Positions 9,044 to 18,143 of a DNA stretch of 64,000 nt are shown here, one piece after another. This DNA comes from Bacillota bacterium (GTDB taxonomy: Bacteria; Bacillota; Clostridia; Lachnospirales; Lachnospiraceae): contig JAFAGA010000086.1 of the NCBI GenBank assembly GCA_023423045.1, positions 20,098 through 84,097 on the forward strand. The letters run 5' to 3'. How positions within the stretch are numbered: the first letter of the stretch is position 1; each line of letters opens with the position of its first letter. A program made the translations under genes and the position numbers. The notes beneath the pieces were generated by a model, which did not search any database, was not told the origin of the DNA, and saw nothing but the letters and a program-made list of their open reading frames with translations.

Positions 9044-9778
9044 CTACCGTCTCCAGACAATCACCGCTTTGAACAAATCACCGTCCACAATAATCTCAAA
9101 TTTGCCTCCCTGCAACTCGACAAAGCTTTTAACTATTGCCAGGCCAAGTCCGGAGCCTTCCGTGTTACGGGATTCATCTCCCCGCACGAACCGTTCGGTG
9201 ATCTCCCTGCTATCAAAGCTCAGCTCCTGTGCAGACACATTTTTTAGTACAACCGTTACCTGCTCCTCACCGGCCTCCATGATAATATAGGCCCTGGAGC
9301 GGGGCATTGCATATTTGATGATATTCATGATCAGATTCTCAAAGATCCGATAGGTTTTCTCACTGTCCAGAGAAAGCAGCACCTTTTCTTCGGGTATCTG
9401 AATATGCAGCTCGATTTCTGTTTGCCTAATCTTATCATCCATCTCCAGCAGCACCTGCTTCATCAAGTCTGCCAGATCTACTTCCATATAAGTCAGAGTA
9501 ATATTGTTGCTGGAAGCTTTGCTGACCTCAAATAAATCTTCGATTAACCGCTTTAGCCTCTGGGATTTCATATCCAAAGTATTAATATAGGACGCACGCT
9601 CCTCCTCCGTGATATTCGGGTCTTTCAGCAGGTTGACGTAGGTGATTATGGCGGTTAGCGGAGTTTTCAGATCATGGGAGACGTTGGTAATGAGATCTGT
9701 TTTCATTCTCTGACTCTTCATCTCCTCTTCCACCGCCTTCTTAAATCCATGCTGTACCTTTGCAAACTCTTCCTTCAA
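9044..9778 (-). pseudogene. Histidine kinase core, N-terminal sensor region missing
   Basis: What remains is about 244 residues: a dimerisation/phosphoacceptor domain with the H-box NVSHDLKTPLTAI near residue 35, and a HATPase domain with an N-box variant (NLIMNIIKY) and a G-box (GSGLGLAIV). No transmembrane segment, HAMP or sensor domain precedes it, although this family is normally membrane-bound with 350 or more residues. The only possible start is a TTG at 9778 that overlaps the stop codon of the upstream receiver gene, and an in-frame TAA lies just before it. This looks like the 3' part of a kinase gene joined to the 5' part of its partner regulator by deletion. It could still be expressed as a soluble kinase core. 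Confidence 0.65.
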
Positions 9779-10062
9779 CGATTCAGGCCCGTCACCTTAT
9801 CGATCTCTTCCGATTTGGCTGTCAGCATAATTACCGGGAACTCATACTTCTCCCGCAGCTTCATCGTCATGGTAATGCCATCCATTCTTGGCATCATAAT
9901 ATCTACAATCGCCAGATGGATTTCCTCCTCCTTAAGAATCTCCAATCCTTCTACTCCATTGGCTGCTTTATGGACGATATAGCCCTGATTCCTCAGGAAG
10001 ATACCAATCCCCTCCAAGATTTCCTTGTCATCCTCAACTACCAACACATGATATGAATCCAT
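9775..10062 (-). pseudogene. Response regulator receiver domain, DNA-binding half missing
   Basis: 95 residues cover most of a receiver domain: acidic pair VVEDDKEI, phosphoacceptor Asp in AIVDIMMPRMDG, and Thr in VIMLTAK. The protein ends at about the point where the conserved Lys of a KPF motif would follow, and the winged-helix output domain is absent. The start is ATG at 10062, with AGGGAGG 5 bases upstream. The gene runs directly into the truncated kinase at 9778. The two fragments together look like one regulator-sensor operon that lost an internal stretch of more than a kilobase. Confidence 0.7.
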
Positions 10063-10202
10063 TGCATCCTCCCTAGACATCTCTTGTTCCTATATACGCT
10101 CTATTCCTTATACTTTATCATACGGCAGGAGCAAAATCCATACTGCTCTGCCTCCAGAGTCCGGCTAATGTACAAACTGCCCTATGACCAAGCTGCATCC
10201 GG

Positions 10203-10808
10203 CTAATGGATCAGCCGCTTTTGATATTCTTCAAAATTCCTCAGATCCTCCGCTTTTATTCTTCCCAATTCCTCGAAGCTGGCGGTAATCTTGCAAAAAG
10301 GCAGCGGGATTACATACCGGTCCCATCTGGACTTCAGCCTGATCACACGGCGGCAGCAAAAATGGACCGATACCATCTCCTTTTCTGCTTCCGATGCAAG
10401 CAGGAATAACAGCTTCTTTGGTTCATGAAGGGGACCCAGCGGACCGTCTAAAGCGGCTGCCAATATTTCTCCTTGTGCTCTGCTCTCCTGCTTCAGCTCC
10501 TTGAAAAAGGGACGCATTCTAAGTCCGTCGGGCAGCCGGATCGCTTCTGCGCCAAATTGGTTAATCATACGCTCTATCGTATCCCCGCGCCGGTCTGAAG
10601 TCACAATCACCTTGATCCTGCCATGGCGCCCGGCAAGCCGGTGTAATAGAATCTGCATACAGCAGCTGTCCCCATGCCAATAGCCTACCATACAGTTATT
10701 TTTCACTCTTTCCGGGTGATTTAATTCCAAAGTACCGGTCAGCAATATCAATTTCAGGTACGAGAGAAATAATCCGGCTTGCAACCGGGTAGTTATTCTG
10801 GTATTCAT
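10203..10808 (-). CDS. DUF374-type lysophospholipid acyltransferase-like protein
   Basis: About 201 residues matching the DUF374 family (LPLAT-related): GYWHGDS near residue 45, VTSDRRGDTIERM, an AALDGPLGPLHEPKK motif equivalent to the family's DGPRGP, and the C-terminal LKSRWDRYVIPLPF. The family is thought to acylate a glycolipid or lipid A-like acceptor; its substrate here is unknown. The conserved N-terminal segment lies inside the end of the glycosyltransferase gene, so the two really overlap by up to 113 bases if the start is ATG at 10808. Coupling to a GT4 enzyme supports a job in membrane or envelope glycolipid synthesis. Confidence 0.75.
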   Translation of the reverse strand: MNTRITTRLQAGLFLSYLKLILLTGTLELNHPERVKNNCMVGYWHGDSCCMQILLHRLAGRHGRIKVIVTSDRRGDTIERMINQFGAEAIRLPDGLRMRPFFKELKQESRAQGEILAAALDGPLGPLHEPKKLLFLLASEAEKEMVSVHFCCRRVIRLKSRWDRYVIPLPFCKITASFEELGRIKAEDLRNFEEYQKRLIH

Positions 10809-12033
10809 ACTCAGGTTCCATCCTTCTGCGATATAAGACATTCTGGTAACTCTTCTGCACGGCTTTGGCAATCCTGGCGGAAAGATACCCAAGGGCATCC
10901 TCCTTTGCCTTTCTGCCCATAGCCCCGGCTATCGCTTCATTCTCAGACAGCTTAATAAGCTTCGCCGTCCAGGCTCCAATCTCCTCCTCGGTACAATATC
11001 CGTTTTGTCCATCCACGATTACATCCCGCACCCCGCTGGCTCTTACGGCAACCACCGGAAGGCCTGCCGCCATTGCCTCCAGCAGTACAATTCCCTGGGT
11101 CTCAGAGGTGGAGGCAAATAAAAATGCATCACAGGCATGATAATAATTACGGAGCTGCTCATGGGGAATGCTTCCGCAAAAGATGATGTTATTCTCCAGA
11201 CCAAGCTCTGCTGTCAGCTTCTCAAGAACCGGCCTGAGGCCTCCTTCCCCGATCAAAAGCATTTTAAAGCAGTCTCCTTTTCTTTCTTTAAAGTATTTCA
11301 GCCCCTTAAGGAGAAATTCTATATTCTTCTCTTTCTCCAGTCTGGATACACTGCAAAAAAGATATGGAGAATCTTTCGCATATTGCCTTCGCAACCGGTC
11401 CGCTTCTATGGGATCGTATTCAAACTCTTCCTTCTGTAATCCTGTCGGGATCACTTCCATATCCGTTACAATCCCCTGCTCCAGCAGATATTCCTTCATA
11501 CTGGCAGAGGGCGCAAATACCAGGTCGCAACCATTGATAAACCACCGGTTATGCGCAGTTACCACTTTTGCGGCACCAGTTGTCAGAAGTCTCCTTCCTT
11601 GGGAGGCCGGCTCCGGGCTCCTCATAGCAGCAGATGTGCCTCTCTTACCAAAAAGCTTCAGATAATGGAGATAATGCTCGTATCTGGTATGATAGGTTAA
11701 TATGACCGGAACATTATATTTTCTTCCCAGATATTTGGCTACATAGCCGATCAGCATCGGGTGGTGGACATGAATTAGGTCAAAGGGCAGGGAGGCGAAG
11801 GTTTTCTCAATGACCGGATCTAACACATTGGGTATGATATATTCTCCTCTGGCCTTATGCTTCAAGGAATGATACCGGATTACATACTCCTCCTTCTCCT
11901 CTCCTTCATAGCTTGGGGCAAAGATATAAACCTCATGCCCCAGGCACCGCAGCTCCGCGGCAAGCCTTTCAATGGATACCGGAACTCCTCCGATAAAAGG
12001 CTTATAATTATTTGTCATCATCGCAATCCTCAT
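10696..12033 (-). CDS. GT4 family glycosyltransferase
   Basis: 445 residues, GT-B fold. The N-terminal half has the acceptor-side motif NYKPFIGGVPVSIERLA and DLIHVHHPM. The C-terminal half has FCSVSRLEKEKNIEFLLKG and the nucleotide-sugar motif SETQGIVLLEAMAAGLPVVAV (E-x7-E). It resembles diacylglycerol glucosyltransferases of Gram-positive bacteria, but the sugar and acceptor cannot be read from sequence. The downstream acyltransferase-like gene overlaps its 3' end and a DedA membrane protein lies upstream on the same strand, so an envelope-lipid operon is likely. Confidence 0.85.
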   Translation of the reverse strand: MRIAMMTNNYKPFIGGVPVSIERLAAELRCLGHEVYIFAPSYEGEEKEEYVIRYHSLKHKARGEYIIPNVLDPVIEKTFASLPFDLIHVHHPMLIGYVAKYLGRKYNVPVILTYHTRYEHYLHYLKLFGKRGTSAAMRSPEPASQGRRLLTTGAAKVVTAHNRWFINGCDLVFAPSASMKEYLLEQGIVTDMEVIPTGLQKEEFEYDPIEADRLRRQYAKDSPYLFCSVSRLEKEKNIEFLLKGLKYFKERKGDCFKMLLIGEGGLRPVLEKLTAELGLENNIIFCGSIPHEQLRNYYHACDAFLFASTSETQGIVLLEAMAAGLPVVAVRASGVRDVIVDGQNGYCTEEEIGAWTAKLIKLSENEAIAGAMGRKAKEDALGYLSARIAKAVQKSYQNVLYRRRMEPEYEYQNNYPVASRIISLVPEIDIADRYFGIKSPGKSEK

Positions 12034-12094
12034 ATTTCACCATTCCTTCCAGGATTGTATTCTTCCATCTCTTCTCCTCTTTGGAGACAGTATT

Positions 12095-12604
12095 CTATGC
12101 CAATATCTGCAGCACCGATTCCCCAAAGAAATAGCCTGCTCCGACAAACACCAGATTCCATACCAGAATTCCCAGGGCGGACACAACGGAATAACCGATA
12201 AAATCCAGTTTAAGAATCCCTGCAGGGATGGAGATGATGGTTCGAAACATGGGAATCAGCTTGCCAAAAAACAGTCCAGGATACCCCTTGCTCCGAATCC
12301 GCTCCATGGTTTTCTCAATTATTTCCCGGTGCTTCGGATGCTTTTTAAGATATTGCTTCAGCACCAAATCCCCGCCGTACCTTCCCAGTAAATATAGTAC
12401 CCAGCTTCCACAAAGCCCAGCCACAACCGAAAGCAGCAGCGCCCAGCCAAAGCCAATCCCTCCCCGTGATGCCCAGATCCCCGCAAGAGGCATAACAATC
12501 CCTGCCGGAAATCCCGGAAGATTTAGGTACTCCAGAAACACGATAACGAATATCGCCACTCCCCCGTATTGGTAGAAATAACTGGTTAACATTTGAATAT
12601 CCAT
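12095..12604 (-). CDS. DedA family membrane protein
   Basis: 169 residues with several hydrophobic segments and DedA/SNARE-associated (VTT domain) features: FLEYLNLPGFPAGIVMPLAG near the N-terminus, LLGRYGG, and GKLIPMFRTIISIPAGI. Members of this family are flippases or transporters for undecaprenyl phosphate or other lipids. It is somewhat shorter than the usual ~200 residues. AGAGGA precedes the ATG. It lies just upstream of the GT4 gene on the same strand, in keeping with a lipid-linked role. Confidence 0.85.
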   Translation of the reverse strand: MDIQMLTSYFYQYGGVAIFVIVFLEYLNLPGFPAGIVMPLAGIWASRGGIGFGWALLLSVVAGLCGSWVLYLLGRYGGDLVLKQYLKKHPKHREIIEKTMERIRSKGYPGLFFGKLIPMFRTIISIPAGILKLDFIGYSVVSALGILVWNLVFVGAGYFFGESVLQILA

Positions 12605-12759
12605 ATAATTTCCTCTTTCTAAAGCATCTTATTTTCATAGTCCCTTTCCTTCTCTTCCCTGTTCATCAGGACAAAAGCTTCTTACAATAATACTAACGGC
12701 AGAATCTAAAGTCTGCCTCCAAATAAAACTAAAGTTTTCCTTAAGATTTCCTTGCGTAC

Positions 12760-12788
12760 AAAAAAAAGCACCCCATACGGAGTGCTCT
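12760..12788 (-). terminator. Intrinsic terminator after the fucosidase gene
   Basis: On the minus strand AGCACTCC-GTAT-GGGGTGCT forms an 8-bp stem followed by eight T. It lies about 40 bases past the fucosidase stop. Confidence 0.85.
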
Positions 12789-12824
12789 TCCCAACCGGTT
12801 TGATACCGGAATATTTGTGTTGGT

Positions 12825-14198
12825 CTAGTATACCTTAATCTCCTTAAGGCATACCTCATCCCTCGCTGAGGTTATATGAACAATCAGACGCTTCAATCTC
12901 CCCTGCAGCGTATTAGTGAGTGGATTCTGGCCATCGAAGGGATCCCAAAGCTTACATATCTTACGGTTTCCGATGACGGTTCCCTGATAGAAGGGATACC
13001 GGCTACCATCCTCTGTCTCAGCTTCAATCTGGAAGCTTTCCACCCTCTGCCCCGCTGCGATATCCTCGCGGAGAACAATATATTTAAAATCACTTCTCGG
13101 TTCTTCGAAGCTTATGGCATATTTCGGCTGTGTCGGATAGCCGGTATCGATCTTCTCCACCCGGGATACGATCTCCTGCTGCAATTCCTGCCGCAGCAGC
13201 TCACCGAATTCCTTCAGCCGCTTCACATCTCTATCGTCAATTCTTCCTTCCGTCGTGGGAGGAAGGTTCAGATGGAAGCAGGCATTGGCTCCCACGGAGG
13301 TTAGATAGGTTTGGAACAACCTCTCCAGCGAATGCGGTTCTTCCTCCGGATGCCAGAACCAGCCGGGTCTGATGGACATGTTAATCTCCGACGGAGTGAA
13401 GGTTAACCCCTTGGAGTACATAATATTATCTATCGTTCCCAGATTTTGATTCGTACTATAGAGGAAGGAAAGTTCCCCTTCCCCTGACATTGGACCGGCT
13501 CCTGTCTGTACTTCACTATAAAAACACAGTTCCCCCGGCACCACTGCCCATTCGGCATATCTGGAAACTCCGGCTTCGTTGCCGCACCAGCGCACATCGG
13601 GCCCGAAATCATTAAATATCACTGCATCCGGCTGGAATTTACGGATTAATTCTATATACCTAGGGAAATCATATTCCTGCTTTTTGCCGTTCGGACCTTC
13701 CCCGCAGGCATTGTCAAACCATACATAGAAGATATCACCGTATTCCGTCAGAAGCTCTGTCAGCTGATTGCAGAAATAATCATTATAAGCCGGCGTCCCG
13801 TACAGTGCCGAATTTCTATCCCAGGGAGAAAGGTAAAATCCGAACTTAATCCCTCCCCTTTTGCACGCCTCTGCCGCTTCTTTCACCACATCCTTATTGC
13901 AGGGTGAGTTCTTTACACTATGCTCCGTGTACTTTGACGGCCATAAGCAGAAGCCGTCATGGTGCTTTGCCGTAAGAACCATCCCTTTCATTCCTGCGCT
14001 TTTTATTGCTTCCACCCATTGATCGCAGTTCAAATCCGAAGGAGAAAATACCGACTCCGGTTCATCTCCCTGTCCCCATTCCCGATTGGTGAAGGTATTG
14101 GGTCCAAAATGAATAAATGCGTAAAACTCCGTATCAAACCAATCCAACTGTCTCTTACTCGGCCTGACATTGGCCGCTTCTTTCAAAAAAGCTTTCAT
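12825..14198 (-). CDS. GH29 family alpha-L-fucosidase
   Basis: 457 residues with the GH29 layout: RQLDWFDTEFYAFIHFGPNT at the N-terminus, LTAKHHDGFCLWPS, GFYLSPWD, and VWFDNACGEG holding the probable nucleophile Asp (usually WFDG). No signal peptide is seen, so it would act in the cytoplasm on imported oligosaccharides. The start at ATG 14198 has GGAGGAGACG directly upstream; the longer frame to 14240 does not. It is the last gene of a minus-strand operon after a binding protein and two permeases. Fucosylated host or plant glycans are the likely source. Exact linkage specificity is not readable, and some relatives act on other deoxy-sugars. Confidence 0.85.
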   Translation of the reverse strand: MKAFLKEAANVRPSKRQLDWFDTEFYAFIHFGPNTFTNREWGQGDEPESVFSPSDLNCDQWVEAIKSAGMKGMVLTAKHHDGFCLWPSKYTEHSVKNSPCNKDVVKEAAEACKRGGIKFGFYLSPWDRNSALYGTPAYNDYFCNQLTELLTEYGDIFYVWFDNACGEGPNGKKQEYDFPRYIELIRKFQPDAVIFNDFGPDVRWCGNEAGVSRYAEWAVVPGELCFYSEVQTGAGPMSGEGELSFLYSTNQNLGTIDNIMYSKGLTFTPSEINMSIRPGWFWHPEEEPHSLERLFQTYLTSVGANACFHLNLPPTTEGRIDDRDVKRLKEFGELLRQELQQEIVSRVEKIDTGYPTQPKYAISFEEPRSDFKYIVLREDIAAGQRVESFQIEAETEDGSRYPFYQGTVIGNRKICKLWDPFDGQNPLTNTLQGRLKRLIVHITSARDEVCLKEIKVY

Positions 14199-14280
14199 CG
14201 TCTCCTCCATAAAATGCGACGGAAGAGAACCTCCATGCATCGGAGTTCTCTTCTGTCTGAATTATTTAATAAACACCTGA

Positions 14281-16010
14281 TTATTGTGCCTTTTCTTTCG
14301 CAGCGTTCCAATCATTAGTGTACCAATCAATTACTTCCTGTAAACCAATGTTATTAAATTCCTCCATGGTCTGCTGCTTAAAGGAATCGTACTCCTCCTG
14401 GCTTCCCGCAAGTATGATTTTTGCCGCTGCGGATATGGCCGCTTCCACCAGACTGGCTTCCCGGCGCATAATCTCATCCGTTACCGGAGACACCAGCGCT
14501 ACGGTAAAGGAATCGGTATTGCTCTGGTCATGTAAATTATACTTTTCCCGATATTGTTGGAACACTTCATCCGGATAGCTTACATTATAGTGACTGGAAA
14601 AGTCCTTTTGACAGGTGCTCAGCATCTCTCCGTAGATGGAGGGATCCACAAACAAATCCAGGGTCTTTCCGTCCGCAGGATTGATCATATAGTTTCCGAG
14701 TCCCGTAATATTTCTGTTGAAGCCGAGTCCGCTCTCTTTCCAGGGATCTCCGCCCTTCATAAACAGATCGATGGTTTCCCTGTTTAATACAGGCACTCCG
14801 TCGGTGACGGTATAATGAACACCCTCAATCCCGCTGTACAGTAAGCGGCAGCCTTCATAGGAATAAATATAGTTGATAAACTTCATCGCCTTTTCCTGGT
14901 TCTTGCTCTTTTTACTGATACCAAAGCACTTATCGATCCAGCCCGCCTTATAATCGGTACCGCCCCAATGATATGCCCAAGTGGTAGGAATAACCTCAAA
15001 GCCAACCGCCTGTCCCGCATTCTTCGAGTTAAAATCACCCATTGCCCACATTGCCGGTCCGGTCAATAATTGCCCGTTGCTTGCCTTGGCAATAAAATCA
15101 TCATAATTGGATATAAATGCGTCTGGATCAAAAATTCCCAGCTGGTTCGCCTTATAATAATACTCAACGCTTTTCCAGAATAGTCCGTCCTCTTCAAACA
15201 GATTGCTGTATTCCATGGTAGAAGGCTTGTATAAGCCGGTTTTGGAGCCGCTCAGCTCATTATAGCCATAGTACATGCCAGAGGGTATTTATAGCTCCAT
15301 ACGCCCCAGTCCGCGAACATGGAGACACCATATACGGGCAGCCCTTCCTCGGTCGAGGGATGGCTCTGCTGCATCTGTGCCAGCATAGCAAGCCATTCAT
15401 CCAGGTTGTTGATCTCCGGATATCCTAATTCCTTATAATAATCCCATCTGGTTAAGGTTCCCATCCCCTGTGCAATTCCCTGGGAATCCACGCCGATCTG
15501 GCACGGAAGGAAATAGAGCTCATTCGTCCCGTCGCTCCAGTTGCTCTTACTGAATTTGACCGTATCCGGGATATTAGACGTGATATCCTTGCCGTATTCC
15601 TCCAGAAGAGAATCCATGGGTATTACCACATTTCCCTGAATTAACTGGCTGAAATTCGTCGTAGGAGACAGGATCAGGTCAAACCCTTCTCCGGATGCCA
15701 TATATACATTATATTTGTCGGCATCCGCTTCAATAATATTAACCTTCACTCCAATTTTATCTGCCAACGCTTCCATAATCGGAGAATCGGGATAATCATT
15801 CAGATTACTGGATATTTTGGTTGTCAGGATGTTCAGTGTAACCACTTCCTCCGGGGAAGACTCCTTCGTTTGTGCATTCTTCTGCGAATCCGTCTCCGTC
15901 TTCACATCTGTCTGCTTGGAAGACTCCTCCTGTTTTGCGCAGCCTCCCAAAGAAGACAGCAGCAATATTGTACAAATCAACATACTTAATATTCTTTTCC
16001 CTGTTTTCAT
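14281..16010 (-). pseudogene. Sugar ABC transporter binding lipoprotein, interrupted by a frameshift
   Basis: Two frames together make one binding protein of about 570 residues. The first (from ATG 16010) has a lipoprotein signal with cysteine in LSSLGGCAKQ and runs to SMFADWGVWSYKYP, then reads into TGA at about 15252. The second frame picks up at about 15276 (MYYGYNELSG) and continues to a normal C-terminus. The join at about 15276-15290 fits loss of one base. The family matches the large LplA-type binding proteins that pair with the LplB/LplC permeases just upstream. It may be a true mutation, a phase-variable site, or a sequencing error; no long homopolymer is present at the join. Confidence 0.8.
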
Positions 16011-16293
16011 CGATTATTCCATGCATTTTTGCTGCTCTTCCATTTCTGATAGAAGAACGCTCTGCATGGCCTCCCTTCCTTTTTTGTTTTCTCTCCATTC
16101 ATTCTGCCGCAGCATAAACCACGGCGTTTTTCTCCGATTTCTCGTACTCTCCCCTGTTATCCGGCATGGTGCGCAGCACCATATCCGCAGGGAGCCTTTC
16201 TTCTTTTTCTGCCTTCCCCCTTTCTGCCGGTGCTCTTTTCGTCTCCCAGATCTGCTCCTTGTATTAAGCCGGCAAAACAATTTTTCATTTATT

Positions 16294-17175
16294 TCATCCT
16301 TTCACTGCTCCCAGCATGATACCCTTGACAAAATATTTCTGCATCCAGGGATATACAAACAGGATGGGTAAGGTTGCTACCATGGTGATTGTCATTCTGA
16401 TGGACTGCGCTGTAAGCGCTGAGGCCGCGGCTCCATGCTGCAGTGAGGATGTGCTCATCTGCGATAATTGGCTGGCCTGGTTCAAGTAGTTATACAGCAT
16501 CAGCTGCAGAGTCTCCAACTGCTTAGACTGCACAAGTATATAGTTATCGAACCAGTTATTCCACTGAGCCACAGCAGAGAATACCGTAATCGTTGCAAGA
16601 ATGGGCTTGGACAGGGGAAAAACAATTTTGGCGAATACCGTAATATACCCCGCACCGTCCAGCTTTGCCGATTCTTCCAGGGAAATGGGCAGATTTTCAA
16701 TAAAGGTTTTCAGCAATACTATGTAATAAGCGGATATGGCACTGGGTATGATATAGACCCAGAAGGTATTGGTCATATGATATGCCTTCAGTGTAAGATA
16801 CCAGGGAATTAAACCCGAGTTCAAATACATGGTTATAATCACAAAACGGTATATTATTTTGCGACCGTACATATTTTTTGTTACAAGATAGGCAAAAAAA
16901 GAGCAAGCCAGCACCGTAATTGCCGTGCCCGATACAGTCCTGGAGAGAGAGATCAGAAAGGAGCGAAAAATTCCTTCCAATTTCAGCACTCTCAGATAAT
17001 TGTACAGGGTCACTCCCTTAGGCAGAATGGTAATCCCTTTTTGGGCTGCCGAAGGATCGCTGATGGAATATATGAATACATAATAAAACGGGTAAAAGCA
17101 TAAAAACATCAGCACCGTCATAAGTGTATAAGTGACTGCGGAAAATAATATTGCTTTTCTTTCTTTTCTTTGCAT
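16294..17175 (-). CDS. Carbohydrate ABC transporter permease, LplC/YtcP type
   Basis: About 293 residues with six predicted membrane segments. The binding-protein-dependent permease loop EESAKLDGAGYITVFAKIVFP (EAA motif) lies around residue 190. The start is ATG at 17175 with AGGAG 6 bases upstream. It follows the LplB-type permease by about 50 bases. No ATPase gene is present, as is usual for this class, which shares an MsmK-like ATPase encoded elsewhere. A gap of about 280 bases without a credible gene separates it from the frameshifted binding protein. Confidence 0.9.
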   Translation of the reverse strand: MQRKERKAILFSAVTYTLMTVLMFLCFYPFYYVFIYSISDPSAAQKGITILPKGVTLYNYLRVLKLEGIFRSFLISLSRTVSGTAITVLACSFFAYLVTKNMYGRKIIYRFVIITMYLNSGLIPWYLTLKAYHMTNTFWVYIIPSAISAYYIVLLKTFIENLPISLEESAKLDGAGYITVFAKIVFPLSKPILATITVFSAVAQWNNWFDNYILVQSKQLETLQLMLYNYLNQASQLSQMSTSSLQHGAAASALTAQSIRMTITMVATLPILFVYPWMQKYFVKGIMLGAVKG

Positions 17176-17228
17176 CACAATCTCCTCTTTTCAACCGGGG
17201 TTCTTCTTGTCCGGACTTAGCTTCTTAC

Positions 17229-18143
17229 TCAGACCAAGCCCTCGCCTCTTAATTTCTTGGACAATCCGTTTGCGCCAAACAGTAATACTATACTTATCAC
17301 CGTCTTAGATATCCCTACCGCCGTAGCATAGGAGTAGTCCTGCGTTACCAGCCCAAGACGATATACATACAGATCCAATACCGTGATCTTATCCGCTACC
17401 ATACTGTTATAGAAGGCAAGATACTGGTCAATTCCCGACGATAGTATATTGCTGATCTGGAGCAGTAAAAGCACAAAGAAGGTAGAGGATATCCCCGGAA
17501 TGGTTATGTGAAGTATCTTCCTGAATCTGCCCGCCCCATCCACGCTGGCGGCATCGTATAACTCGCTGTCAATTCCGGCGATGGCTGCAAAATAAATAAT
17601 TGCATTCCATCCGATGGATTTCCAAACGCCCAAAGCTGTTTGAAATCCCCATACCGCCTTTGTATTTCCTAAAATATTGGTAGCCTTCGAGACCCATCCC
17701 AGATTCATCAGTACCTGGTTCACCACTCCCTCGGAGGAGAACAAAGCATAGGATAGTGCATAAATAATAACCCAGCTCACAAAATTCGGTATGGTCGTTA
17801 TGGTTTGAACAATCTTTTTGAACCGGACGGACTTTAATTCCGACAGAAATATAGCAAAAACCGCAGGAAGAGGTGCGCATAAAAGCCCTAAAAAGCTCAT
17901 TGCCAATGTGTTCTTTATTACGGAAAATATTCTCCAGTCCTGAAAGATCAGCCGAAAATACTCCAACCCAGCAAAATCACATTGAAAGATATTCAATCCC
18001 GGTTTATATTTAATAAACGCTAAAATCCATCCAAACAAAGGCACATAAGAAAATGCAAAAACAAAAATAATAAATGGTACCGCCAGCAGGGTCAGAACCA
18101 GCCTTTCCCTTTTTATTCGGGTTTTTCCAATTAGATTATCCAC
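17229..18143 (-). CDS. Carbohydrate ABC transporter permease, LplB/YteP type
   Basis: 304 residues, six membrane segments, with the EAA-loop variant ELYDAASVDGAGRFRKILHI near residue 215. It starts at GTG 18143 with GGAGGGG upstream and overlaps the end of the binding-protein gene by 8 bases, so translation is probably coupled. It partners the LplC-type protein downstream to form the membrane channel of an oligosaccharide importer next to the fucosidase. Confidence 0.9.
   Translation of the reverse strand: MDNLIGKTRIKRERLVLTLLAVPFIIFVFAFSYVPLFGWILAFIKYKPGLNIFQCDFAGLEYFRLIFQDWRIFSVIKNTLAMSFLGLLCAPLPAVFAIFLSELKSVRFKKIVQTITTIPNFVSWVIIYALSYALFSSEGVVNQVLMNLGWVSKATNILGNTKAVWGFQTALGVWKSIGWNAIIYFAAIAGIDSELYDAASVDGAGRFRKILHITIPGISSTFFVLLLLQISNILSSGIDQYLAFYNSMVADKITVLDLYVYRLGLVTQDYSYATAVGISKTVISIVLLFGANGLSKKLRGEGLV

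Noticed and set aside
9775..10062. Reading the receiver fragment as a natural single-domain CheY-type regulator
   Set aside because: It stops before the conserved Lys of the receiver fold, so it is shorter than a complete single-domain protein.
16014..16280. Arg/Lys-rich 88-codon frame between the frameshifted binding protein and the permease
   Set aside because: Low-complexity composition, no convincing ribosome site, and it sits in a gap that looks like decayed or non-coding DNA.
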